A DNA stretch of 64,000 bases from Allobacillus saliphilus (GTDB lineage: Bacteria; Bacillota; Bacilli; Bacillales; Alkalibacillaceae), in assembly GCF_018138385.1 (NCBI RefSeq), contig NZ_JAGSIE010000003.1:62001-126000 (forward strand). Reading direction: 5' to 3'. This document shows positions 51,130 through 59,425 of this stretch, piece by piece. Under the pieces are notes generated by a model. It was not told the DNA's origin. It saw nothing but the letters and a program-made list of their open reading frames with translations, and ran no database searches. How positions within the stretch are numbered: position 1 is the stretch's first letter; each line of letters opens with the position of its first letter. A program made the position numbers and the translations under genes.

Positions 51130-51711
51130 ATGTTTAAGTATAATATCCGTGGTGAAAATATCGAGGTGACCGATGCGATTCGTGATTACGTCGAGAAGAA
51201 AATCGGAAAATTGGAACGTTATTTCGATCAGACGCCTACTTCCGAAGTACATGTCAATCTAAGTGTTCATAATGATGGTCAAAGAATTGAAGTGACGATC
51301 CCGATGACAGACTTGGTTCTCCGTGCTGAAGAGGCACATAATGATTTATACGCTGCAATTGATTTAGTCGTAGATAAATTGGAAAGACAAATTCGTAAGT
51401 ACAAAACAAAAGTAAATCGTAAGTTCCGTCAAAAAGGCGCTGCGAAATACGTATTTGCTGAAATGGAAAGAGAAGCAAACGCCAATGGTGGTATACTGTT
51501 GGATGAAGAAGAATCTGAATTAGACAGTGAAGTTGATATCGTACGTGTGAAACGGTTTGATTTAAAACCGATGGATTCTGAAGAAGCGGCACTGCAAATG
51601 GATATGTTAGGACATAATTTTTACGTGTTCGAAAGTGCTGAAACCGGAGAAACGAACGTTGTTTACAAACGTAAAGATGGAAGCTATGGCTTGATTGAGC
51701 CAAATGCTTAA
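51130..51711 (+). CDS. hpf: long ribosome hibernation-promoting factor
   Basis: A 193-aa long-form HPF. N-terminal ribosome-binding domain (RGENIEVTDAIRDYVEKKI near 7, VTIPMTDLVLRAEEAHNDLYAA near 57, location only), a charged linker, and a C-terminal dimerisation domain (VRVKRFDLKPMDSEEAALQM near 137; GLIEPN at the end). It dimerises 70S ribosomes in starved cells. ATG at 51124 is in frame, but 51130 gives correct spacing from AAAGGAGG. It follows flagellar genes and precedes secA as in B. subtilis. Terminated by a strong hairpin. Confidence 0.95.
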   Translation: MFKYNIRGENIEVTDAIRDYVEKKIGKLERYFDQTPTSEVHVNLSVHNDGQRIEVTIPMTDLVLRAEEAHNDLYAAIDLVVDKLERQIRKYKTKVNRKFRQKGAAKYVFAEMEREANANGGILLDEEESELDSEVDIVRVKRFDLKPMDSEEAALQMDMLGHNFYVFESAETGETNVVYKRKDGSYGLIEPNA

Positions 51712-51723
51712 TGGCATTACATC

Positions 51724-51768
51724 AAATAGCCTTGGTCTGATTGCTGGACTAAGGCTATTTTTATTTTC
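51724..51768 (+). terminator. hpf terminator
   Basis: Stem AAATAGCCTTGGTC / GGACTAAGGCTATTT with an eight-base loop, then T-rich. Confidence 0.9.
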
Positions 51769-51794
51769 TCATATATTATAGTGATTGTTGATTG

Positions 51795-51941
51795 GCTCAT
51801 ATCTTTTCGAATTGGGAACATATTTTTTAACATAGGGGGCATATATCGAAAAATTGGTCACATAATTACCAATTTAGGGAGCATATCATTTCGATTTGGG
51901 CTCATATCCTTTTAATTAAGGAGCATATCTGCGAAGACAAG
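51795..51941 (+). repeat. array G: seven 21-bp units (GGCATAT family)
   Basis: Seven units of exactly 21 bp start at 51795 and run to 51941. Each opens with G[AC][AGT]CATAT and closes with TTGG or TAGG; the middle varies. This is the complement of the ATATGTGCC motif in arrays A and B. It starts 27 bp after the hpf terminator. The remaining gap to 52193 holds no gene. Confidence 0.8.
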
Positions 51942-52193
51942 ACTCGTTTTCCGCGGTGAATCTGCGGACATTATGCAATACATAAAAGCATAAATTATCT
52001 ACTCAAAAAATATTTTTAAAAAACTTTCATTTTGTAGATAAATCATTTTTCCAATCGATTTCTGCTCACTTATCGTACAATCCAGACAAAAAGGGTCTCA
52101 AAACCCTGCCATACGTGCATTTTAGCGATTTTTCTTCCTTATAAACCTGTGATATAACTAAGACATGCAAGATCATTAAGGGGGGAATACGAG

Positions 52194-52403
52194 ATGTGCA
52201 ATATGAAACCTTGCCCCAGTTGTTCACGTCTCGAGATAGAACTTAAACAACAGAACGAGATCATTGTGCAATTAATGCGAATTGTCGCAGCGTCTAATGA
52301 AAAAATATCCGTTATCGAAGACCATCTGAGTGTTTATACCTCCACAACGAACGCTCCAGAAATCCTTCAACCGAAATCCTACTCCTTCCTCAATTCCAAA
52401 TAA
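52194..52403 (+). CDS. small CxxC protein upstream of secA
   Basis: A 69-aa protein with CPSC at residues 7-10 (a possible metal site with Cys2) and a helical middle (EIELKQQNEIIVQLMRIVAA). The ATG at 52194 follows AAGGGGGGAAT; a second ATG nine bases later is possible. A strong terminator follows it, separating it from secA. No transmembrane segment. Family not recognised; it could be a short regulatory or coiled-coil protein. Confidence 0.6.
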   Translation: MCNMKPCPSCSRLEIELKQQNEIIVQLMRIVAASNEKISVIEDHLSVYTSTTNAPEILQPKSYSFLNSK

Positions 52404-52434
52404 CAACCCGCTTAATGATCTTGTAATGGTTGAC

Positions 52435-52460
52435 TACTGCCCCAGTCAACCATTTTTTCT
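52435..52460 (+). terminator. terminator upstream of secA
   Basis: AATGGTTGACT/AGTCAACCATT stem with loop ACTGCCCC (trimmed), followed by a T run. Confidence 0.9.
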
Positions 52461-52539
52461 TAATTGAGGGGAAATTCATCTACAACATACTTGTCGATTT
52501 TTAGCCGACAATGTGGGAGAGTCACACGGATGAGGATTG

Positions 52540-52569
52540 TTGTCATGGTTGTTTCATTAGTGTTATCAT
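52540..52569 (+). promoter_or_regulatory. secA promoter candidate
   Basis: TTGTCA (52540-52545), 18-bp spacer, TATCAT (52564-52569), 44 bases before the ATG. Confidence 0.55.
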
Positions 52570-52612
52570 GAATGGTGTGTAAGTGTAAATTTAATCTTGG
52601 GGTTGAGGATAA

Positions 52613-55120
52613 ATGAAACAGTTATTGACGAAAGTATTTGGTGATGGAAATAGTCGCCAGTTGAAAAAACTAGAAAAAGTTGCGGATCAAATAGAAGAAC
52701 TTGAGCCACAGATGCAGCAGCTTTCTGATTATGCATTACAAGAAAAAACAGATGAGTTTAAAAAACGTTATCAAGATGGCGAGTCATTAGATAATTTATT
52801 ACCGGAAGCGTATGCGGTTGTGCGTGAAGCTTCGAAACGTGTGCTAGGCATGCGTCCGTTCTACGTCCAGTTGCTTGGTGCAATTGCCCTACATCATGGG
52901 GATATTGCGGAAATGAAAACGGGTGAAGGGAAAACATTGGCCTCAACGATGCCGGCATACTTAAATGCGATTACCGGAAAAGGCGTTCATATTATTACGG
53001 TGAACGATTATCTTGCCGATCGTGACTCAACTGAAATGGGTGAGCTCTATAATTGGCTTGGTCTAACAGTTGGTTTAAATACGAATGATTTATCGAAAGA
53101 CGAAAAGCGCGAAGCTTACGCAAAAGATATTACGTATGGTACGAATAATGAATTCGGGTTTGATTACCTACGCGATAACATGGTGTTATATAAAGAAAAA
53201 ATGGTTCAGCGTCCGCTTCATTTCGCGATCATTGACGAGGTAGACTCCATTTTAATTGATGAAGCACGTACACCATTAATTATTTCTGGGTCTCAAAGAA
53301 AGTCTCAGTCCAATTACTTACAAGCAGATCAGTTTGCTTCGACATTAAAAAATGAAGAAGACTATACGTATGATGAAAAAACGCGAAATGTGCAGCTGAC
53401 AGAACAAGGAATCACAAAAGCTGAACAATATTTCAATATCGAAAATCTTTATAATTTAAATAATGTCGCGTTGACGCATCATATTAATCAAGCGTTAAAA
53501 GCGCATGTTGTTATGCGTAAAGATACTGATTATGTCGTTGAGGAAAACGAAGTCGTCATCGTCGATCAATTTACAGGTCGTTTGATGAAGGGCCGTCGCT
53601 ATAGTGATGGACTACACCAGGCAATCGAAGCGAAAGAAGGCTTGCCGATTCAGAAGGAAAGTATGACACTTGCGACGATTACTTTCCAGAACTTTTTCCG
53701 GATGTATGAAAAGATATCGGGTATGACAGGTACAGCCAAAACGGAAGAAGAGGAATTTCGTAATATTTACAATATGCAGGTCGTTTCTATTCCAACGAAT
53801 GAACCGATCCGCCGGGATGACCGCGCAGATTTGATTTATAAAACCGTTGATGGAAAATATCAAGCGCTCGTTCGGGAAGTGAAGGAGCGTCACGAAAAAG
53901 GACAACCAATTTTGATTGGTACAGTCGCTGTCGAGACGTCTGAGTTAATCTCAAATTTCTTGAAAAAAATGGGCGTTAAACATAATATTTTGAACGCGAA
54001 GAACCACTTTAAAGAAGCAGAGATTATTTTAGAAGCAGGCCAAAAAGGTGCCGTTACGATTGCGACGAACATGGCCGGCCGTGGTACAGACATTAAATTA
54101 GGCGACGGTGTAAAAGAACTAGGCGGATTAGCTGTTATCGGTACGGAGCGACACGAATCACGCCGGATTGATAACCAGCTTCGTGGACGTTCTGGTCGTC
54201 AAGGAGACCCGGGTGTCTCTCAGTTCTACCTTTCCATGGAAGATGAATTGATGCGTCGTTTCGGTTCGGACAACATGAAAGCGATGATGGACCGATTTGG
54301 CTTAGAAGAAGATCAGCCGATTGAAAGTAAAATGGTATCCCGTGCAGTGGAATCTGCTCAGAAACGTGTTGAAGGAAACAACTTTGACGCACGTAAACAG
54401 TTACTTGCGTATGATGATGTTATGCGCCAACAGCGTGATATTATTTATGAACAGCGTAAAGATGTTCTTGAATCCGACAGCTTGCGTGAAATTATCGAAG
54501 GTATGATTCGTTCAACAGTCGAACGGAATGTACTTGCATACACTCAAGATGAAGACGATGAAAACTGGGATTTAGAAGCATTGGCAGAATTTTTACAGGC
54601 GAATGTGTTGAACCAAGATGAAGTTTCCGTTGATGATTTGAAAGGGAAAGAACCGGAAGAAATCATTGAATGGGTCATTGGTAAAACACAAGAGAAATAC
54701 GATGCTCGTGAAGAAGAATTGACCGAGGATCAAATGCGTGAATTTGAAAAAGTCATCCTACTGCGTACGGTTGACAGCAAATGGATGGACCATATTGACC
54801 AAATGGACCAACTGCGCCAAGGAATTCATTTGCGTGCATACGGTCAAAACGATCCATTGCAAGAGTATCAAATGGAAGGCTTCTCGATGTTTGAAGAGAT
54901 GATTGCATCCATCGAACAAGAAGTCGCTAAGTACGCAATGAAGGCACAAATTCGAGAAAACTTACAGCGTCAAGCCGTCGCGACAGGTACTGAGGCGATT
55001 GCCGGCGGACGTCAACAACAGAAAAAGCGTCAGCCGATTGTGAAGAAAAAAGAAGTCGGGCGAAATGAACCATGTCCATGCGGAAGCGGAAGAAAATATA
55101 AGCATTGTCATGGCAAATAA
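52613..55120 (+). CDS. secA: preprotein translocase ATPase SecA
   Basis: An 835-aa Sec motor. Walker [15 protein letters not shown] near residue 100, Walker [15 protein letters not shown] near 207, [14 protein letters not shown] near 483, [11 protein letters not shown] near 520, helical-wing and scaffold regions, and the C-terminal zinc/SecB-type tail [12 protein letters not shown] (residues near 820). It energises export through SecYEG. Start ATG after GGGGTTGAGG. Monocistronic, ending in a strong terminator 10 bases after the stop; array H follows. Confidence 0.98.
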   Translation: MKQLLTKVFGDGNSRQLKKLEKVADQIEELEPQMQQLSDYALQEKTDEFKKRYQDGESLDNLLPEAYAVVREASKRVLGMRPFYVQLLGAIALHHGDIAEMKTGEGKTLASTMPAYLNAITGKGVHIITVNDYLADRDSTEMGELYNWLGLTVGLNTNDLSKDEKREAYAKDITYGTNNEFGFDYLRDNMVLYKEKMVQRPLHFAIIDEVDSILIDEARTPLIISGSQRKSQSNYLQADQFASTLKNEEDYTYDEKTRNVQLTEQGITKAEQYFNIENLYNLNNVALTHHINQALKAHVVMRKDTDYVVEENEVVIVDQFTGRLMKGRRYSDGLHQAIEAKEGLPIQKESMTLATITFQNFFRMYEKISGMTGTAKTEEEEFRNIYNMQVVSIPTNEPIRRDDRADLIYKTVDGKYQALVREVKERHEKGQPILIGTVAVETSELISNFLKKMGVKHNILNAKNHFKEAEIILEAGQKGAVTIATNMAGRGTDIKLGDGVKELGGLAVIGTERHESRRIDNQLRGRSGRQGDPGVSQFYLSMEDELMRRFGSDNMKAMMDRFGLEEDQPIESKMVSRAVESAQKRVEGNNFDARKQLLAYDDVMRQQRDIIYEQRKDVLESDSLREIIEGMIRSTVERNVLAYTQDEDDENWDLEALAEFLQANVLNQDEVSVDDLKGKEPEEIIEWVIGKTQEKYDAREEELTEDQMREFEKVILLRTVDSKWMDHIDQMDQLRQGIHLRAYGQNDPLQEYQMEGFSMFEEMIASIEQEVAKYAMKAQIRENLQRQAVATGTEAIAGGRQQQKKRQPIVKKKEVGRNEPCPCGSGRKYKHCHGK

Positions 55121-55129
55121 TAAAATGTT

Positions 55130-55172
55130 AAAAGGTCGAAAAGCTGATTTCCCAGCTTTTCAACCTTTTTTA
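55130..55172 (+). terminator. secA terminator
   Basis: Stem AAAAGGT.GAAAAGCTG / CAGCTTTTC.ACCTTTTTT with a six-base loop. Confidence 0.92.
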
Positions 55173-55181
55173 TTGGATTGG

Positions 55182-55391
55182 TCACTGATGTCATTAGTTA
55201 AGGATCATATTTTTTCATTTTGGTTACAAAAATCTTTGAAAAGGTCGCATATATCTGTAATTTGGTACCATAAGTCTTCCAGTTGGGCACATATCTGGAT
55301 TTATTGGTCTCATATAAAACTGAATTGGGCACATACCATTTTGAATATTCAAGCCAAGGTTGATATTTTTAAAAAAGTCGCATATAAGCCA
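55182..55391 (+). repeat. array H: ten 21-bp units (GGCACATAT family)
   Basis: Units of exactly 21 bp from 55182 to 55391, each close to GCACATAT near the start and TTGG near the end; several units are decayed. It starts about 10 bp after the secA terminator, in the same orientation as array G on the other side of the secA region. The remaining space to prfB (55392-55625) shows no gene. Confidence 0.75.
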
Positions 55392-55625
55392 AAAACAGTT
55401 ACATTTTACCGCCTAACCTGCATAAAAACTAAAAAACAGGTTGCGTATCGAACGCATTAGGTCACATGAATTCAGCGCTTGGTCGTAAAAAACTCCAGAC
55501 GGGTGGCATTATTACAATAAAATTGACCGGAAAAAAATCCACTTGCAACGAATTGTTCAATTTTAGTTTTGTTTAATCGTGTTATAATACGGGTATATGG
55601 AAACAATAACTGAAGAGGTGAAGGT

Positions 55626-56727
55626 ATGGATTTAACAGAAATCAAACAGAAAATTGACAAAATGAGTGAGACATTAGAAAACTTTAGGAGGTCACTTTGA
55701 CTTACCTGAAAAGCGTAAACGAATTGATGAGCTAGAAGTTCAGATGACTGAACCGGGTTTTTGGGATGATCAAGACAATGCTCAGCAAGTAATCGATGAA
55801 ATGAATGGACTCAAACAGACCGTTCAAGAAGTGGACAAGCTTTCAGAAGAACTTGAAAACCTTGACGTTTCTTATGAACTGGTCAAAGAAGAAGATGACA
55901 AAGAGCTTTTTGATGATTTACATGAAAGCATTCAACAATTATCGAAGGAACTCGACAGCTTCGAACTTGAAATTTTATTGAGTGAGCCTTACGATAAGAA
56001 TAACGCGATATTGGAAATTCATTCGGGTGCTGGCGGAACTGAATCCCAAGATTGGGCGGCAATGCTCCTCCGGATGTATACGCGATATGCTGAGAAACAA
56101 GGCTTTAAAGTTGAAACAATGGATTACTTACCTGGAGATGAGGCAGGCGTTAAAAGTGTCACGATCCTCATCAAAGGTCACAATGCTTACGGTTACTTGA
56201 AAGCAGAGAAAGGCGTTCATCGACTTGTGCGAATCTCGCCATTTGACTCGTCAGGCAGACGACACACTTCATTCGCATCGTGTGAAGTCGTACCAGAATT
56301 TACAGGAGATGTTGAAGTAGAAGTGAAGTCAGAAGATTTACGTATTGATACGTACCGTTCAAGTGGTGCAGGTGGACAGCACGTCAACACATCCGATTCA
56401 GCTGTTCGCATTACGCATGAGCCGACAGGAACAGTTGTTACGTGCCAGTCGGAGCGTTCTCAAATTAAGAACCGTGAACAAGCGATGAAAATGTTGAAGT
56501 CAAAATTATATCAACTCGAAATTGAGAAAAAACAACAAGAAATGGATGAAATTCGAGGGGAACAAAAAGAAATCGGCTGGGGTAGCCAGATCCGTTCTTA
56601 TGTGTTCCATCCATACAACATGGTGAAAGACCACCGTACAAACCTCGAAAACGGCAACACACAAGCCGTAATGGATGGAGAATTAGATTCATTTATCGAT
56701 GCCTATTTACGTTCAAAAGTTGATTAA
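55626..56727 (+). CDS. prfB: peptide chain release factor 2 with programmed +1 frameshift
   Basis: RF2 of 366 aa, joined from 55626-55697 and 55699-56727. The first 24 codons end at CTT TGA C (stop at 55698-55700) preceded by an AGGAGG-like element, the classic RF2 self-regulating shift signal. The main part has the ribosome recognition SPF motif ([15 protein letters not shown] near residue 200) and GGQ motif ([14 protein letters not shown] near 245) that releases peptides at UGA and UAA. Start ATG follows GAGGTGAAGG. Position next to secA is conserved in Bacilli. Confidence 0.97.
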
Positions 56728-56781
56728 CTTTTGGACGTTTAGGGAAACATAGAAACAAACATAATGAGGAGGTCAACAATC

Positions 56782-57114
56782 ATGAAGAAAAAATTACTCA
56801 CAGCAATCTTTGGTGGAATGCTTGTCTTAGCTGCATGTGGCGGCGGAGATGACGGCGGAAACGGCGGTGGAGAAGAGTCAGCATCTGGCGGTGGCGACAC
56901 TGGCCAAGGTGAAGAGCTTTACCAGCAAAACTGTGCATCTTGCCACGGCGGTGACCTATCCGGTGGAGCAGGTCCAGCTCTTGAAGGTGTAGGTGATAGC
57001 TACGACGCAAGTGAAATCGTAGACATCATTCAAAATGGTAAAGGCTCAATGCCAGCACAGAACGTTGAAGAAGGCGACGCACAAGAAATCGCTGATTGGT
57101 TAGTACAACAGTAA
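56782..57114 (+). CDS. cccB: cytochrome c-551 lipoprotein
   Basis: A 110-aa membrane-anchored mono-heme cytochrome. Signal peptide with lipobox LAAC, a Gly/Glu/Ser-rich flexible linker (about residues 20-42), CASCHGG (heme attachment near residue 54) and the axial Met in GKGSMPAQ near 89. It shuttles electrons on the outer face of the cytoplasmic membrane. ATG at 56782 is preceded by AGGAGG with 11-base spacing. A hairpin terminator follows. Confidence 0.93.
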   Translation: MKKKLLTAIFGGMLVLAACGGGDDGGNGGGEESASGGGDTGQGEELYQQNCASCHGGDLSGGAGPALEGVGDSYDASEIVDIIQNGKGSMPAQNVEEGDAQEIADWLVQQ

Positions 57115-57137
57115 ATGGAATGAATGATGTATTGAAC

Positions 57138-57175
57138 GAGCTATCTCATCTGAATGGATGAGATAGCTTTTTTTG
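57138..57175 (+). terminator. cccB terminator
   Basis: GAGCTATCTCATC/GATGAGATAGCT stem, five-base loop, then seven T. Confidence 0.93.
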
Positions 57176-57220
57176 TGAATAAACTTAGAAACGAGCAAGA
57201 AGTAAGACAACTCGAGGGAT

Positions 57221-57388
57221 GTTCAGTGTTAATCCCACTAGCTTCCGTGTTAAATTAACCGCCTTCAGTGTTAAATCGAGAAACTTCAGTGTTAATTATG
57301 CAATCTTCAGTGTTGAACAGCTCACCTTCAGTGTTAATCCCCAAGGCTTCAGTGTTAACGAGTCATTCTTCAGTGTAAGTCAGTACCC
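57221..57388 (+). repeat. array I: eight 21-bp units (CTTCAGTGTTAA family)
   Basis: Eight units of exactly 21 bp start at 57221, 57242, 57263, 57284, 57305, 57326, 57347 and 57368. The first 12 bases, CTTCAGTGTTAA, are nearly constant and the last nine differ in every unit. It begins 46 bp after the cccB terminator in the 667-bp gap before ftsE. The rest of the gap has no gene. Confidence 0.92.
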
Positions 57389-57634
57389 CATCATCTCTTC
57401 TACACTTATTCTATTTAAATTATTCCATTTGTCCTATCGGAACTCTATGTTTAGGTAATATGAACGACTTAGTCAGAGGTAATCGAAGTAAAGAAACCTA
57501 GAATTCGGTCGATATACATCGAAAGGGGTTGATCGATCCGTCAAAACACGACGAAGTTCCTAGTAAACCAAGTTACACTCTAAACTTTGAAATGAAATTG
57601 TAATATAAAAATCGGTAAATTTTCTGCCGAATGA

Positions 57635-57643
57635 TGTTATAAT
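57635..57643 (+). promoter_or_regulatory. extended -10 promoter candidate for ftsE
   Basis: TGTTATAAT has a TGn extension and a perfect TATAAT at 57638-57643, 139 bases before the ftsE ATG. No clear -35. Confidence 0.5.
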
Positions 57644-57781
57644 AGGTTTTAAATTAAATAGTTAGTTGATTGTTCACATACATATCAACCTATCAATCTA
57701 CTAGATTTCCTATAAATACAGAAAAAACATATAGAATCGACAGCTAACGAAAAAACATCTTAGGGGGATCGTTTACTTATT

Positions 57782-58468
57782 ATGATCGAGATGAAAAATG
57801 TTCATAAAGAATATAGCAACGGTGTAATCGCCGTTGATGATTTATCCGTAAATATCGATGCAGGGGAATTCGTTTATATTGTGGGTGCAAGTGGTGCAGG
57901 AAAAAGTTCATTTATTAAAATGATGTACCGCGAAGAGTTAGCCACAAAAGGCGATGTATTGATTGAAGGTAAGAACGTGACTGATATGAAACAAAAAGAA
58001 GTTCCTTTCTTACGACGAAATATCGGTGTCATTTTCCAAGACTTTAAATTACTTCCTCGTTTGACGGCGTTCGAAAACGTCGCATTTGCCTTGGAAGTTA
58101 TTGAAGAAAGTCCGAAGAAAATCAACAAGCGTGTACTCGAAGTTTTGGAAATGGTTGGTTTGAAATCGAAAGCGAGATTCCTACCGAACCAGTTATCAGG
58201 TGGGGAACAACAGAGAGTTGCGATTGCACGAGCAATTGTCAATAATCCAAAGGTTGTCATCGCGGACGAGCCGACAGGAAACTTAGACCCGGAAACTTCA
58301 TGGGAAATCATGCAAATCTTTGAGGAGATCAATACAAGAGGAACGACGATCGTTATGGCCACTCACAGTCAGGAAATTGTAAACAAACTTAGAAAAAGAG
58401 TCATCGCTATGGAAAACGGTCAAATAGTGAGAGACGAGCATCGAGGGGAATACGGTTATGAAGCTTAG
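57782..58468 (+). CDS. ftsE: cell division ATP-binding protein FtsE
   Basis: A 228-aa ABC ATPase. Walker A GASGAGKSSF near residue 38, Q-loop, signature LSGGEQQRVAIARA near 142, Walker B VIADEPTGNLDP near 164, and the switch His in MATHSQEIV near 198. With FtsX it forms an ATP-driven complex that activates extracytoplasmic peptidoglycan hydrolases. The ATG follows AGGGGGATCG. The stop region overlaps the ftsX start by 11 bases, so the two are coupled. Confidence 0.96.
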   Translation: MIEMKNVHKEYSNGVIAVDDLSVNIDAGEFVYIVGASGAGKSSFIKMMYREELATKGDVLIEGKNVTDMKQKEVPFLRRNIGVIFQDFKLLPRLTAFENVAFALEVIEESPKKINKRVLEVLEMVGLKSKARFLPNQLSGGEQQRVAIARAIVNNPKVVIADEPTGNLDPETSWEIMQIFEEINTRGTTIVMATHSQEIVNKLRKRVIAMENGQIVRDEHRGEYGYEA

Positions 58469-59351
58469 TACGATGAGAAGACACGTGCGAGAAGGCACGA
58501 AAAATATAGTGAGAAACAGTTGGATGACGGTAGCGTCAGTTGGTGCGGTAACAACAACATTAGTGTTGGTCGGGATTTTCCTTGCATTAATGTTTAACCT
58601 TAATCAACTCGCTGAAAACATTGAAAATGAAGCTCAAATGAAAGTATATGTAGAAAGAACTGCTGAAGACCAAGACATTCAAGCGTTGGAAAAGCAGATC
58701 AATGAAATCTCAGAGATTAGTGAGATGGAATTTTCATCAAAAGAAGAAGAACTTGAAGGGCTCATTTCCGATATGGGTGAATCGGGGGATCAATGGGAGC
58801 TATTTGAACAATTTAACCCATTGAATGACGCCTTTAATATAAAAACATATGAACCAGAGCAATTGGCAGGCGTAGCCAGTCAAATTGAACAAATGGATAA
58901 CGTAGAAGAAGTCAATTATATGAAAGATGTTGTTGACAGGTTGATAGCTTTCAATGACATTGCAAGATGGATCGGAATCATCTTCATCGGCGCATTATTA
59001 TTGACGGCGATCTTCCTTATTTCCAATACGATTAAAATGACGATTATCGCACGTCAGACTGAAATTGGCATTATGAAACTCGTTGGAGCGAAAAACAGCT
59101 TTATCCGCTGGCCATTTTTCGTAGAAGGTGCATTGATGGGTGTACTTGGATCAATTATTCCGATTGCTGTTGTAGCTGGTGGATATTTCTATCTCTATAA
59201 TCAGTTTGCGAATAAGATTCCAATTCCGTTCTTTGAATTATTACCAGCGAATCCATTTATTTGGCAAATCTCAGGAATATTACTTGGAATTGGCGTTGTA
59301 ATTGGTATTTGGGGAAGCGTAATGAGCGTTCGTAAGTTTTTACGTGTATAA
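58458..59351 (+). CDS. ftsX: cell division permease FtsX
   Basis: A 297-aa membrane protein with four helices (about 25-47, 175-197, 222-245, 267-290) and a large external domain (about 50-165) that contacts periplasmic or external partners. The MKLVGAKNSFIRWPF segment near 200 is the conserved FtsX permease motif. It starts before the end of ftsE. In Bacilli FtsEX activates a cell-wall hydrolase such as CwlO; here a coiled-coil M23 protein is encoded next and is the likely partner. Confidence 0.96.
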   Translation: MKLSTMRRHVREGTKNIVRNSWMTVASVGAVTTTLVLVGIFLALMFNLNQLAENIENEAQMKVYVERTAEDQDIQALEKQINEISEISEMEFSSKEEELEGLISDMGESGDQWELFEQFNPLNDAFNIKTYEPEQLAGVASQIEQMDNVEEVNYMKDVVDRLIAFNDIARWIGIIFIGALLLTAIFLISNTIKMTIIARQTEIGIMKLVGAKNSFIRWPFFVEGALMGVLGSIIPIAVVAGGYFYLYNQFANKIPIPFFELLPANPFIWQISGILLGIGVVIGIWGSVMSVRKFLRV

Positions 59352-59425
59352 AGACGCAAACATCGCTAGAGAGAAACAGCAAGCAAATCTACTAATCTAT
59401 TGAGGATTTGAAAGGGGAACAAAAG

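Noticed and set aside
57219-57458. 79-aa frame with FSVN heptads over array I
   Set aside because: Array by-product; no ribosome site, and it starts inside the array.
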